Shown here: positions 1 through 8,983 of the stretch, in pieces
Position numbering within the stretch: the stretch's first letter is position 1
Layout: each line of letters starts with the position of its first letter
Source of the DNA: Gammaproteobacteria bacterium
Lineage (GTDB): Bacteria; Pseudomonadota; Gammaproteobacteria; Pseudomonadales; Cellvibrionaceae
DNA length: 64,000 nucleotides
Reading direction: 5' to 3'
Assembly (NCBI GenBank): GCA_004173475.1
Contig: SEBU01000005.1
Coordinates: forward strand, 186,001-250,000
Position numbers and translations under genes: made by a program
Notes under the pieces: model-generated
Databases searched by the model: none
What the model was told of the DNA's origin: nothing
The model's input: the letters and a program-made list of their open reading frames with translations, nothing else

Positions 1-310
1 GGTAAGCGCGACGAACACCTTCGTTGATCATGTCAGTCAAACTTAATTGCGCATCCCATTGCACATCCATACCAACCGTTACAAACACTGTAACGATTCC
101 AGTGTCCTGACAAATCGGGCGATGGCCCATAGCACACATGCGTGAGTTAATCAGGATTTGCGCCATTGCATCTTTCGCCGCTTTATTTTGCTCGCGCTCA
201 TAAGCTTGATGAACGGCTTGAATAAAGTCCACGGGATGATAGTAGGAAATAAATTGCAATGCGTCGGCGACGCTATCGATCACGTCTTGTTGGCGAATGA
301 TAGTAGGCAT
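1..310 (-). CDS. fumA: Class I (Fe-S) fumarate hydratase, N-terminal part
   Basis: The minus strand from the ATG at 310 encodes about 103 residues that run off the left edge of the window. The protein starts MPTIIRQQDVIDSVADAL and contains INSRMCAMGHRPICQDTGIV, a pattern I recognise from oxygen-sensitive class I fumarases; the cysteine in PICQDTG is expected to be a 4Fe-4S cluster ligand. The enzyme would convert fumarate to malate in the TCA cycle in the cytoplasm. Only the N-terminal alpha-type region is present, so completeness cannot be judged. The symbol is chosen by family and could equally be another class I fumarase name. A 32-bp-arm inverted repeat lies just upstream, between this gene and the preceding one. 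Confidence 0.9.
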   Translation of the reverse strand, partial: MPTIIRQQDVIDSVADALQFISYYHPVDFIQAVHQAYEREQNKAAKDAMAQILINSRMCAMGHRPICQDTGIVTVFVTVGMDVQWDAQLSLTDMINEGVRRAY

Positions 311-372
311 GGGAAGAGACTCTCTCGAATTATTTGCAATGGTTTAGCAGTCCATTACAAAAAAGTTAAGAA

Positions 373-454
373 GGGAATCGTCATCCCGTAGGGATCCAGC
401 GACAGTAACGAATAATCTCAATGTCACTGGATCCCTACGGGATCACGATTCCCT
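373..454. repeat. 82-bp imperfect inverted repeat (MITE/REP-like)
   Basis: Arms of about 32 bp pair across a loop of about 18 nt. The left arm begins GGGAATCGTCATCCCGTAGG and the right arm ends CCTACGGGATCACGATTCCC, with two mismatches between them. Each arm also contains the small palindrome ATCCC-GTA-GGGAT. This resembles the widespread dispersed GTCATTCCCG...GGGAATCCA hairpin repeats of Proteobacteria. It lies 38 nt beyond the stop of the upstream minus-strand gene and could act as a transcript end. Confidence 0.75.
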
Positions 455-491
455 GTTAAATTTGCTTTTGCTTAAAACTAATTTAAATAAT

Positions 492-1238
492 TTAGTTTTT
501 AATCCCGAGCTGCTGTTTAATTTGCAGTAAATCTTTATTGATAGTGCGACGGTTATCGTCGATTGCATCAATCGCTTCTTCGGTTTTTGTAATGCGCGAC
601 GCTAAGCCTTCTGCGCTTTTTACTTGTCCGGCAAGGGCGTTTACGCCAGCGGCAACATCCGTAACTTTTTTGCGTTGTTCAGCGAGATTTTTATTCACTT
701 CGTCGATGCGCGGCGGAAGCTCTTCAATACTCGCTTTGTGCGAAAGCAATTCTTGTTTAAGCGAATTGGTATCGCCTTTTAAATTGTTAATTTCTGCTTT
801 GGCAGAATCAATATTTTTACTCAGGGCATTTGCTTTTTCATTGTGATCGCTGTTGGATTTTTTGGTTGCATCCCAAAGCTTTTTCACTTCACCATCAAGT
901 TTTTGCAAATTAATACCAAGCGCTGCGACAGACTGGGTGGACTCTGTGGATGTTACATTTAGTTGGGCTTCAAGCTGCGCGATGCGCGCTGAATCTTTTT
1001 CGATGATCGTTTTGGCTTCCATCAGCTGGAATCCTAAAAAACCCGCTCCACCAACACCGACTAACGACAGAACAAGGGCGATAGCAGGGATAGTGCCAGA
1101 AGATGCTGCTGCGGGAGCATATTCGGCCGAAGCGCGGCTCGCACGTGGCTCGTCATGATGGTTCGTTGCGCGACGAACGGGCGCGTCATCACGTTCACTA
1201 TTGTCGCCACCGGAAAGAGTCGGTTCTTTGCGTTCCAT
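492..1238 (-). CDS. Single-pass membrane protein with long periplasmic coiled coil, function unknown
   Basis: I do not recognise a named family in this 248-residue protein. It has a polar, charged N-terminal segment of about 48 residues rich in Asp, Arg and His, then one hydrophobic segment around residues 49-72 (IPAIALVLSLVGVGGAGFLG), then about 170 residues with coiled-coil character (repeated Leu/Ile/Ala spacing with Glu, Lys and Gln) ending in LLQIKQQLGIKN. This architecture suggests a bitopic inner-membrane protein with a periplasmic or cytoplasmic helical rod, as in scaffolding or tethering proteins. It lies downstream of sodB but is separated from it by a terminator-like hairpin, so it is probably its own unit. 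Length and frame are clean, with no sign of decay. Confidence 0.75.
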   Translation of the reverse strand: MERKEPTLSGGDNSERDDAPVRRATNHHDEPRASRASAEYAPAAASSGTIPAIALVLSLVGVGGAGFLGFQLMEAKTIIEKDSARIAQLEAQLNVTSTESTQSVAALGINLQKLDGEVKKLWDATKKSNSDHNEKANALSKNIDSAKAEINNLKGDTNSLKQELLSHKASIEELPPRIDEVNKNLAEQRKKVTDVAAGVNALAGQVKSAEGLASRITKTEEAIDAIDDNRRTINKDLLQIKQQLGIKN

Positions 1239-1336
1239 AATCCTGTCTACCTGAAAGTAATAAGGGAAAAACTGACGCGCATTTTATAGCAGCAACTGCA
1301 ACAAACATAGGCCTAAAACTTGGCACCGCTAAAAGT

Positions 1337-1363
1337 AAAACGGGCCCGAAGACCCGTTTTTTT
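1337..1363 (-). terminator. Intrinsic terminator-like hairpin after sodB
   Basis: An 8-bp stem AAAACGGG/CCCGTTTT with an 8-nt loop lies 20-45 nt past the sodB stop. T-rich runs occur on both sides, so it could work in both directions. Confidence 0.6.
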
Positions 1364-1383
1364 GCACTCTAAAAAAGCTACAA

Positions 1384-1968
1384 CTATTTTGCGAAGTTAG
1401 CGTTTACGAATTCCCAATTTACCAATGACCAGAAGGCATTCAGGTAAGTTGGGCGAGCATTACGATAATCAATATAGTAAGCGTGCTCCCACAAATCCAC
1501 TGTAAGAATTGGTGTTACAGATGAATCAGTAAGTGGCGTGCCTGCGTTACTGGTGTTAACTATAGCAACAGAACCGTCAGCTTTCTTAACTAACCAGGTC
1601 CAGCTAGAACCGAAGTTGTTAACCGCAGAAGTATTGAAATCTTCTTTGAATTTGTCGAAAGAACCAAATGCTTTGTTGATTGCTTCAGCAACTGGGCCGT
1701 TTGGAGCGCCGCCGCCATTTGGGCTCAAGCAATGCCAATAAAAAGTATGGTTCCAAATTTGCGCAGCGTTGTTAAACACTGGACCTGAAGAAGATTTAAT
1801 AACCTCTTCCAGGCTTTTGCCTTCGAATTCAGTACCAGGAACCAGGCCGTTCAACTTATCAACGTAAGTTTTGTGGTGTTTGCCATGATGGAAGTCGAGG
1901 GTTTCTGCGGAGATGTGTGGCGCCAAAGCGTCTTTTGCGTAGGGTAATGCTGGAAGTTCGAAAGCCAT
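1384..1968 (-). CDS. sodB: Superoxide dismutase, iron type
   Basis: This 194-residue protein has the full length of a bacterial Fe/Mn superoxide dismutase and converts superoxide to oxygen and hydrogen peroxide in the cytoplasm. The metal ligands can be placed at His27, His74, Asp158 and His162 (motifs FHHGKHHKTYV, NHTFYWHC and DLWEHAYYIDYRN). Gln70 in NNAAQIWNHTFYW and the overall wording of this motif favour the iron form over manganese. The ATG is preceded by a good ribosome-binding site (CCAGGAGAATTCTT). It lies downstream of groEL in the same direction but behind the groEL terminator. Confidence 0.97.
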   Translation of the reverse strand: MAFELPALPYAKDALAPHISAETLDFHHGKHHKTYVDKLNGLVPGTEFEGKSLEEVIKSSSGPVFNNAAQIWNHTFYWHCLSPNGGGAPNGPVAEAINKAFGSFDKFKEDFNTSAVNNFGSSWTWLVKKADGSVAIVNTSNAGTPLTDSSVTPILTVDLWEHAYYIDYRNARPTYLNAFWSLVNWEFVNANFAK

Positions 1969-2072
1969 AAGAATTCTCCTGGAGTTAATTTGTTATTGCA
2001 GCTGCGTACCTTACTGCAAAACGGAATCTATGAATAATAAAAACTATTTATGCTGAATATTGCGCAAGGAAT

Positions 2073-2102
2073 AAAAAAAGCGGCCACAAGAGCCGCTTTT
2101 TT
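2073..2102 (-). terminator. Intrinsic terminator of groES-groEL
   Basis: A GC-rich stem AAGCGGC/GCCGCTT with flanking A and T runs lies just after the groEL stop codon at 2112. Read on the minus strand it is a classic hairpin followed by T residues. Confidence 0.85.
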
Positions 2103-2111
2103 ATCGAGGAC

Positions 2112-3785
<1,674 letters not shown>

Positions 3786-3840
3786 TTATTAATACAGGGA
3801 AACCCGTGGGCTTCAGCTAAATTCTTGCGATGTGAACGGC

Positions 3841-4137
3841 TTACACCAATACAGCTTTGATGTCGCTTTCGTTCAATATCACCAATTCTTCGCCATCGAC
3901 AGTTATGGTGTCGCTACCGGCGTATTTACCGAAAACAACGATGTCACCCACTTTTACATCTAATGGACGCAATTCACCACTAGCCAATACACGGCCATTA
4001 CCAACGGCAAGAACTTCACCTTGGTTTGGCTTTTCTTTAGCTGCACCTGAAAGGATGATGCCACCAGCAGTTTTGGTTTCTTCTTCTTTGCGGCGAACCA
4101 CAACACGATCATGTAACGGACGAATTTTCATGGACAC
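3841..4137 (-). CDS. groS: Co-chaperonin GroES (10 kDa)
   Basis: This 98-residue protein is the heptameric lid of GroEL. It has the typical start [14 protein letters not shown], the mobile loop around residues 20-34 ([16 protein letters not shown]), and the C-terminal [14 protein letters not shown]. It is the first gene of the groES-groEL pair and lies 34 nt downstream of the fxsA stop. The promoter must therefore be inside or upstream of fxsA. No clear heat-shock promoter was identified by eye. Confidence 0.98.
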   Translation of the reverse strand: MSMKIRPLHDRVVVRRKEEETKTAGGIILSGAAKEKPNQGEVLAVGNGRVLASGELRPLDVKVGDIVVFGKYAGSDTITVDGEELVILNESDIKAVLV

Positions 4138-4171
4138 AAGAAAATCCTTCTATTTCGAAGAAGATTTCCAG

Positions 4172-4771
4172 TTATTGAGAGTCATTGTCTGATTTATCGC
4201 CGGATTTACCTTTGGGCTTAAGTTCAACGACCTTGCCTTCGATAACTCGCCCTCTTGGAGAATCCTCATCAACTTTGGCGTTGCCATCGTGATCGTACAC
4301 ATTGCCACCGGAGTAATCGTCATTCGCACCAGGTTTACCGAAGCCGCCGAAATTTCCAGTTGGACCTTGGCCAAAAGCGCCAAAACCACCTTTACCAAAG
4401 CCTCCAACATTAAACCCTTGGAATTGGCCTTTTTTCGTAAGATGGCGTGCAAACGCGTTGCGCACGAATGGCAATAAAATAATCAGCGCTACTACATCCG
4501 ATATAAAACCCGGAATGATGAGCAGAATACCCGCAAACGCTTTAACAATTCCGCCCGCAATCGGCCCCATGGGCGATGCTCCGATCTGCGAATTTTGAGC
4601 GGCCTTAACCATAGCGCCGATACCTTGGCTACGCATAAGTTGCAGCCCAAATATAAAACCGGCTACCAGCAATATTAAGGTTGCCAGAAAGCCCACTTGT
4701 TCACTCATCTTGATAATTGACCAAATTTCAACAAACAAGAGCGCGAAAACCCACAATACAGCTAAACGCAT
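4172..4771 (-). CDS. fxsA: FxsA family membrane protein
   Basis: The 199-residue protein matches the FxsA family (named for suppression of F-exclusion of phage T7 in E. coli). Its hydrophobic N-terminal part of about 110 residues has segments MRLAVLWVFALLFVEIW, LATLILLVAGFIFGLQLM and GILLIIPGFISDVVALIILL. The tail is long, cytoplasmic and rich in Gly and Phe (GFGKGGFGAFGQGPTGNFGG), followed by a charged end. I chose the ATG at 4771 because GAGGAAAT precedes it and the family starts here; the open frame extends 39 codons upstream without a supported start. Its position directly upstream of groES parallels the fxsA-groES neighbourhood in enterobacteria. Function beyond membrane localisation is not established. 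Confidence 0.9.
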   Translation of the reverse strand: MRLAVLWVFALLFVEIWSIIKMSEQVGFLATLILLVAGFIFGLQLMRSQGIGAMVKAAQNSQIGASPMGPIAGGIVKAFAGILLIIPGFISDVVALIILLPFVRNAFARHLTKKGQFQGFNVGGFGKGGFGAFGQGPTGNFGGFGKPGANDDYSGGNVYDHDGNAKVDEDSPRGRVIEGKVVELKPKGKSGDKSDNDSQ

Positions 4772-4991
4772 AAATATTTCCTCTACCAAACACGAGGCTA
4801 TCTTACCATTGCCGCGATTGAGCTGCGCATCCCAACAATGTGAATCGATAAACCTGATGCGTGTCAGCCCCACTCGATATGGCCACATTACGAGGCTAGT
4901 TGAGTATCATTCTTTTCAAAGACTGTTTACATTAACGCCTCTTAAAACCCGCATCCTGTTAAGCGCAACTTATTATTTGTTCGGCGATTCT

Positions 4992-5309
4992 ATGCTTATG
5001 ACCCAACAGCAGCGCAAAGAAGCAATATTTCTTGCGCTGACGCAAATTCCCGAAGGCAAAGTAATTACTTACGGCAACCTTGCAAAATTGGCCGGTATGC
5101 CAAATGGTGCGCGTTTAGCGGGACGGTTAATGTGTGAACTTCCAGCTGGCTCTCGTTTACCCTGGCATCGCGTTATTAACGCGCAGGGAAAACTTTCATT
5201 ACCACAAGATTCGGATTCCTATCGTGAACAAATACGTCGCTTGGAAAAAGAAGGTGTGCTTATCAAAAATGGAAAAATTAATTTATCTATCTTCGCCTAC
5301 TTCGGCTAA
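4992..5309 (+). CDS. Alkyltransferase-like protein (ATL, MGMT family)
   Basis: A protein of about 105 residues covering the DNA-binding domain of O6-methylguanine methyltransferases. The active-site motif reads PWHRV instead of PCHRV, so the alkyl-accepting cysteine is replaced by tryptophan. That is the hallmark of ATL proteins, which bind O6-alkylguanine and hand it to nucleotide excision repair rather than removing the alkyl group. The helix-turn-helix region (GKVITYGNLAKLAGMPNGAR) contains the family's recognition helix. Two start codons, 4992 and 4998, are both plausible; the longer open frame upstream is not supported. It lies 20 nt upstream of ampG in the same direction. Confidence 0.9.
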   Translation: MLMTQQQRKEAIFLALTQIPEGKVITYGNLAKLAGMPNGARLAGRLMCELPAGSRLPWHRVINAQGKLSLPQDSDSYREQIRRLEKEGVLIKNGKINLSIFAYFG

Positions 5310-5329
5310 AAATTTCACGACATACATTT

Positions 5330-6637
5330 ATGATTACAAATAACACAATATCGGAAGACAAAAATAATTACAAAGGTTGGCGAGGTATTCAACGCGCTTT
5401 TGCTACACCATCTGCACTCACTATGTTGTTTTTGGGTTTAGGCTCGGCCCTTCCATTTTTATTAGTGGGTTATACACTTTCTACCTGGTTACGCGATACG
5501 GGAGTTGCACTTGGCGCCATTGGATTAGTTAGTTACGCCAGTTTTTTCTACGTGCTTAAATTTTTATGGGCACCCTTAATTGATCGCTACCCGTTACCCT
5601 TTTTAGGCCGTCGCAAAGGCTGGCTAGTAACCTCTCAAATTCTACTAATCGTTGCGCTGACAAGCATGGCAATTATAGGGCCCGGTTCATCACTCGTGAC
5701 CTTTGCAGTTCTCGCCGGTTTAACCGCATTTGCGGGTGCAACACAAGACACAGTAGTAGATGCTTACCGCATTGAAATTGCTCCCATTGAATCGCAAGCA
5801 GCACTTGCTGCCACTTATATTTTGGGCTACCGAGTGGGATTGATTTTATCCGGTGCAGTCGCGCTTTATTTAGCAGAACTTGTAGGTTGGACTAACGCTT
5901 ATCTGGTGATGGCAGCCTGTATTTTTTTGCCACTGATCGCGGTGCTTTTATCAAAAGAACCTAATCCAGAAAAAGTAACTGTGCGGGAAATTAGAAGTCA
6001 GGATGCGTTTGTAAAACCATTTCAGGAATTTTTTTCACGCAACGGAGTTTTGCTTGCTTTAGCGCTTTTGGCGTTTGTTGGCCTCTTCAAATTACCTGAT
6101 CAAATGATCGGTGTATTGGCAGGCCCATTTTATTTGGATTCAGGCTTTACTAAAGCTGATATAGCGACAGTCTCCAAACTCTACGGAGTGTGGATTGGTA
6201 TTGCGGGTGCATTTTTAGGAGGAATTTGCGTTGCGGCCTTTAATATCAAACACATGTTGGTAATTGCCGCGATTGCAGTTTCAATATCGAATCTAGCCTA
6301 TCTGTTAATGGCGATTCATCCGGCCGAGCAATGGTCATTTTTTGCTGCAATTAGCGCTGACAATTTATCGCAAGGTTTTGCTGGAGTCGTGTTGGTTGCA
6401 TTCATGTCTGGCCTTACGGATCGCAACTTTACCGCAACACAATATGCACTGCTTGCATCTCTGGCAAATTTACCGGGCAAATTTATTGGCGGGGTTTCAG
6501 GCTACATCGTAGAAGCGACAAGCTATCAAACATTTTTTATATTTAGCACGCTTTCGGTGATTCCAACATTGCTGTTGTTAGCTTGGTTGTGGAATAAAAC
6601 TGGTACTGCAACCCCCTCCCACCCTCCTTCTCCATAA
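5330..6637 (+). CDS. ampG: AmpG muropeptide permease (MFS)
   Basis: The 435-residue multi-spanning protein is an inner-membrane major facilitator of the AmpG family that imports GlcNAc-anhydroMurNAc peptides released during peptidoglycan turnover. Recognisable family segments are GSALPFLLVGYTLSTWLRD, the loop FLGRRKGW, GATQDTVVDAYRIE, and FKLPDQMIGVLAGPFY. About 12-14 hydrophobic segments are visible. Its neighbours ampD and ampE complete a recycling cluster, with ampD acting on the cytoplasmic products of this transporter. The last eight or so residues (TPSHPPSP) are encoded by a C-rich dispersed repeat, so the native C-terminus appears to have been replaced or extended by repeat DNA. Confidence 0.93.
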   Translation: MITNNTISEDKNNYKGWRGIQRAFATPSALTMLFLGLGSALPFLLVGYTLSTWLRDTGVALGAIGLVSYASFFYVLKFLWAPLIDRYPLPFLGRRKGWLVTSQILLIVALTSMAIIGPGSSLVTFAVLAGLTAFAGATQDTVVDAYRIEIAPIESQAALAATYILGYRVGLILSGAVALYLAELVGWTNAYLVMAACIFLPLIAVLLSKEPNPEKVTVREIRSQDAFVKPFQEFFSRNGVLLALALLAFVGLFKLPDQMIGVLAGPFYLDSGFTKADIATVSKLYGVWIGIAGAFLGGICVAAFNIKHMLVIAAIAVSISNLAYLLMAIHPAEQWSFFAAISADNLSQGFAGVVLVAFMSGLTDRNFTATQYALLASLANLPGKFIGGVSGYIVEATSYQTFFIFSTLSVIPTLLLLAWLWNKTGTATPSHPPSP

Positions 6638-6722
6638 CGGGGAGGAGCTAAATCTGGCGAGATTTGGCCCCCTTCCAGATACGCGCGCGGCTGCAGACGG
6701 GAGAGTTAGGGTGGGGCTGGAA
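6610..6722. repeat. C/G-rich imperfect inverted repeat between ampG and yajQ
   Basis: The segment begins with a CCCCCTCCCACCCTCC run and ends with GGGAGAGTTAGGGTGGGG, which pairs imperfectly with the beginning. It looks like a remnant of the dispersed CCCTC/GAGGG type repeats of Gammaproteobacteria. It supplies the end of the ampG reading frame and lies between two convergent genes, where it could serve as a transcript end. Confidence 0.55.
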
Positions 6723-6734
6723 GAATATTAATTA

Positions 6735-7217
6735 TTAATCCCTAAAATTCGTATACTGCAACGGCATTTCAATATCCGACGCACGCAACATGGCCATACA
6801 TTCCTGCAGGTCATCACGTTTTTTCCCGGTGACTCTTACTTGCTCGCCTTGAATAGACGCTTGCACTTTCATTTTTTCGTCTTTAATTAATTTAACGATT
6901 TTTTTAGCAAGTTCGGTTTCCAAACCGGTGCGCACCGTAATATCTCGTTTAACTTGCTTGCCCGACGTCTTCACAGGCTTGATATCCAAACAAGATACGC
7001 CAATACCATTTTTAGGTAACGCAGTTCTCAGAGAATCCAGCATAGCGTCAAGCTGATATTCGGTATCGGCAGTGATGGTAATTTCGAATTCTTTCCGGTC
7101 AAACTTTGCATCCACTCCTTTAAAATCGTAACGACTAACTATCACTTTACTTGCTTGATCAACAGCGTTTGTAAGTGCGTGTTTATCAACTTCTGAAACA
7201 ACATCAAATGAAGGCAT
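6735..7217 (-). CDS. yajQ: YajQ family nucleotide-binding protein
   Basis: The 160-residue protein belongs to the YajQ (DUF520) family of small cytoplasmic proteins with two RNP-like folds that bind nucleotides; members bind cyclic di-GMP or RNA in some bacteria. It starts MPSFDVVSEVDKHALTNAVD and carries SRYDFKGVDAKF and the C-terminal MPLQYTNFRD, which are characteristic. The ATG at 7217 is chosen because it matches the family start and has GAGG upstream. It is the last gene of the minus-strand run and is convergent with ampG. Confidence 0.95.
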   Translation of the reverse strand: MPSFDVVSEVDKHALTNAVDQASKVIVSRYDFKGVDAKFDRKEFEITITADTEYQLDAMLDSLRTALPKNGIGVSCLDIKPVKTSGKQVKRDITVRTGLETELAKKIVKLIKDEKMKVQASIQGEQVRVTGKKRDDLQECMAMLRASDIEMPLQYTNFRD

Positions 7218-7269
7218 AGCTAAAAACCTCGTAATACATAATCGCGAGCGAACCCGCAACAATTAAAAA

Positions 7270-8280
7270 TTAAATAAACAAAGTGGCAAATGCTATAGCG
7301 CCCACCCAAAATAAAAGCGAGCGGGAATACAGCGGCACGCTGGATTTTACCAACGCAAATGAATAGGCCGGTTCAGCTTGCGGACTCAAGCTAATACCAA
7401 CCAAATCTTCAATAATTTCCTGAGCATTCTCTTCCGCCTCAATATCTGCTTCCGTTTGCTCAACAATTATTTCTGTGGATTGTTCCACAATAATAACTGC
7501 CTCTGGCTCCGACTCCGGCTTAATATACAAATCAGTTGGCGCACCCAAAGCACCGCGTAAGCTGTTATTCAAAATTGTCATGGATGAATTTTCTGTATCA
7601 ATCAAGCTATCACGTAAGGGGCTACTATCGAAGTTGCCAACAAATGCCCAGGTTAAACCCATCAAACGCACCGCTGGAAACTCAATAAGCCAGAGCCACT
7701 TATCCGCAAGCAAAGCTTCATTTGAATGAGGAGTAGTTTGTTCACGATAAATTGCACTTAAACGATACAACAAAGCACCAACCGCACCAGCGATTACAAA
7801 CCAGAACAAAACCGCGAAAGTACGCTCGAATCCACGATAACTAATAACTTTTAATGCTTGTGTATGCAAACTTTTCCAATCGTTCGCTTCAGACACATTA
7901 TCGTCTGCCGCTTGGCCACGAAGATCATCAATCAATTTACTTGCTGCAACTGAATCACCACGATTTGCTGTTGCAATATAATTGTTAACCTCCGTTAAAA
8001 AATCGCCACGACCTAAACTGTATAAGAGCACAGGAACATAAATAAAAAATAAAAAATTTATCGAGAGAAAATGCACAATCGCCCAGATACAAACCATGAG
8101 GGTAAGCAAAGGTAGTATAAAAGCTAATAGCATTGGCAATAGTGGAAATGACGATGCAGCAGGGAGTGCGCGTAGGCGGTTCAGCAACCAGATAAACCAT
8201 CCATCACGCTGTAACAGAGTAGCCGTATTGCTCGACCAATACATAATCGCCAATACCGCTATCAAACTTAAAAAAATCAT
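7270..8280 (-). CDS. ampE: AmpE-like inner-membrane regulatory protein
   Basis: This 336-residue membrane protein follows ampD by 31 nt and has the AmpE family features: an N-terminal segment MIFLSLIAVLAIMYW, a central cytoplasmic part with the conserved YRGFERTFAVLFWF, and further membrane segments including a C-terminal one (LLFWVGAIAFATLFI). AmpE is an accessory signalling protein of the ampDE operon, proposed to sense or influence the muropeptide signal for beta-lactamase control; its biochemical role is not settled. An acidic Glu/Ala-rich stretch (residues about 255-295) in the large loop is unusual. No ampR or ampC gene is seen in the window. Confidence 0.88.
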   Translation of the reverse strand: MIFLSLIAVLAIMYWSSNTATLLQRDGWFIWLLNRLRALPAASSFPLLPMLLAFILPLLTLMVCIWAIVHFLSINFLFFIYVPVLLYSLGRGDFLTEVNNYIATANRGDSVAASKLIDDLRGQAADDNVSEANDWKSLHTQALKVISYRGFERTFAVLFWFVIAGAVGALLYRLSAIYREQTTPHSNEALLADKWLWLIEFPAVRLMGLTWAFVGNFDSSPLRDSLIDTENSSMTILNNSLRGALGAPTDLYIKPESEPEAVIIVEQSTEIIVEQTEADIEAEENAQEIIEDLVGISLSPQAEPAYSFALVKSSVPLYSRSLLFWVGAIAFATLFI

Positions 8281-8311
8281 ATCTACTTCTCGTCATTAAA
8301 CTGAGTAAAAA

Positions 8312-8893
8312 TCAATTGGTCGCCAGCAATTGATGAAAGCGAAGCCAGTCAAAGGCTTCACCTGGATCCGTTTTCCGCTCCGGGGCTATTTGATTATGGC
8401 CCACAATCCGATCTGGTGTGATATCAGGATAGGCCGCCACAATTTGGCGAGTGAGGCTGGCCAGCGCTTCATATTGGGCGTCAGTGTATTCAATATCGTC
8501 ACAACCTTCCAATTCAATACCAATACTGTAGTCGTTGCAGTTAGCCACACCACGAAAGGAGGAAGCCCCTGCATGCCAGGCGCGTGCATCAAAAGGAACG
8601 AATTGGATGATATTACCAGTGCGCTCAATAAAAACATGCGCAGACACTTTAAGCTCGGAAATAGTCAGAAAATAAGGATGTGATGATGAATCTAATTGAT
8701 TGGTGAAAAATTTCTGAACACAGCCGGTACCAAACTCGCCCGGTGGCAAACTAATATTATGAATTACAAGGAGACTTACGAGTTTCCCGGAGGGACGCTG
8801 GTTGGCGTTGGGAGAGGGACATTGGGTTGCAGTAGTTAAGAAACCATCTTTAATGCCGTCATATTTCAAACCATGATCATTTGAAATCACCAA
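8312..8893 (-). CDS. ampD: 1,6-anhydro-N-acetylmuramyl-L-alanine amidase AmpD
   Basis: The 193-residue cytoplasmic zinc amidase (Amidase_2 fold) removes the stem peptide from anhydro-muropeptides imported by AmpG. Zinc ligands can be assigned to His45 (LLVIHNISLPPGEFG), His166 (RIVGHNQIAPERKTDPG) and Asp176, and the catalytic region contains WHAG and IGIELEG. It lacks a signal peptide, which fits the cytoplasmic recycling enzyme rather than a periplasmic paralogue. It is followed by ampE, forming the usual ampDE pair. A perfect 13-bp inverted repeat lies directly upstream of the start codon. Confidence 0.96.
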   Translation of the reverse strand: MVISNDHGLKYDGIKDGFLTTATQCPSPNANQRPSGKLVSLLVIHNISLPPGEFGTGCVQKFFTNQLDSSSHPYFLTISELKVSAHVFIERTGNIIQFVPFDARAWHAGASSFRGVANCNDYSIGIELEGCDDIEYTDAQYEALASLTRQIVAAYPDITPDRIVGHNQIAPERKTDPGEAFDWLRFHQLLATN

Positions 8894-8907
8894 AATTCTG
8901 CCTTGTA

Positions 8908-8953
8908 TTTATCATGCCCGAGTATTAATTGTATTTTACGCGGGCATGATAAA
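8908..8953. promoter_or_regulatory. Perfect 13-bp inverted repeat upstream of ampD
   Basis: TTTATCATGCCCG at 8908-8920 is exactly complementary in reverse to CGGGCATGATAAA at 8941-8953, with a 20-nt spacer. It lies 15-60 nt upstream of the ampD start and 31 nt past the stop of the DUF1631 gene. No T-run follows, so it may be an operator or a leader hairpin rather than a terminator. Confidence 0.6.
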
Positions 8954-8983
8954 CCTAAGACGAGAACTTTGCACTCGCAGGCA

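Noticed and set aside
158-391. Plus-strand open frame of 77 codons
   Set aside because: It lies opposite the fumarase start and runs into the inverted repeat; the minus strand gives a clear fumarase protein.
4138-4260. Sigma-32 promoter or CIRCE element before groES
   Set aside because: I found no CTTGAA/CCCCAT pair with right spacing and no CIRCE dyad; TTGAAC near CCCAAA is too closely spaced.
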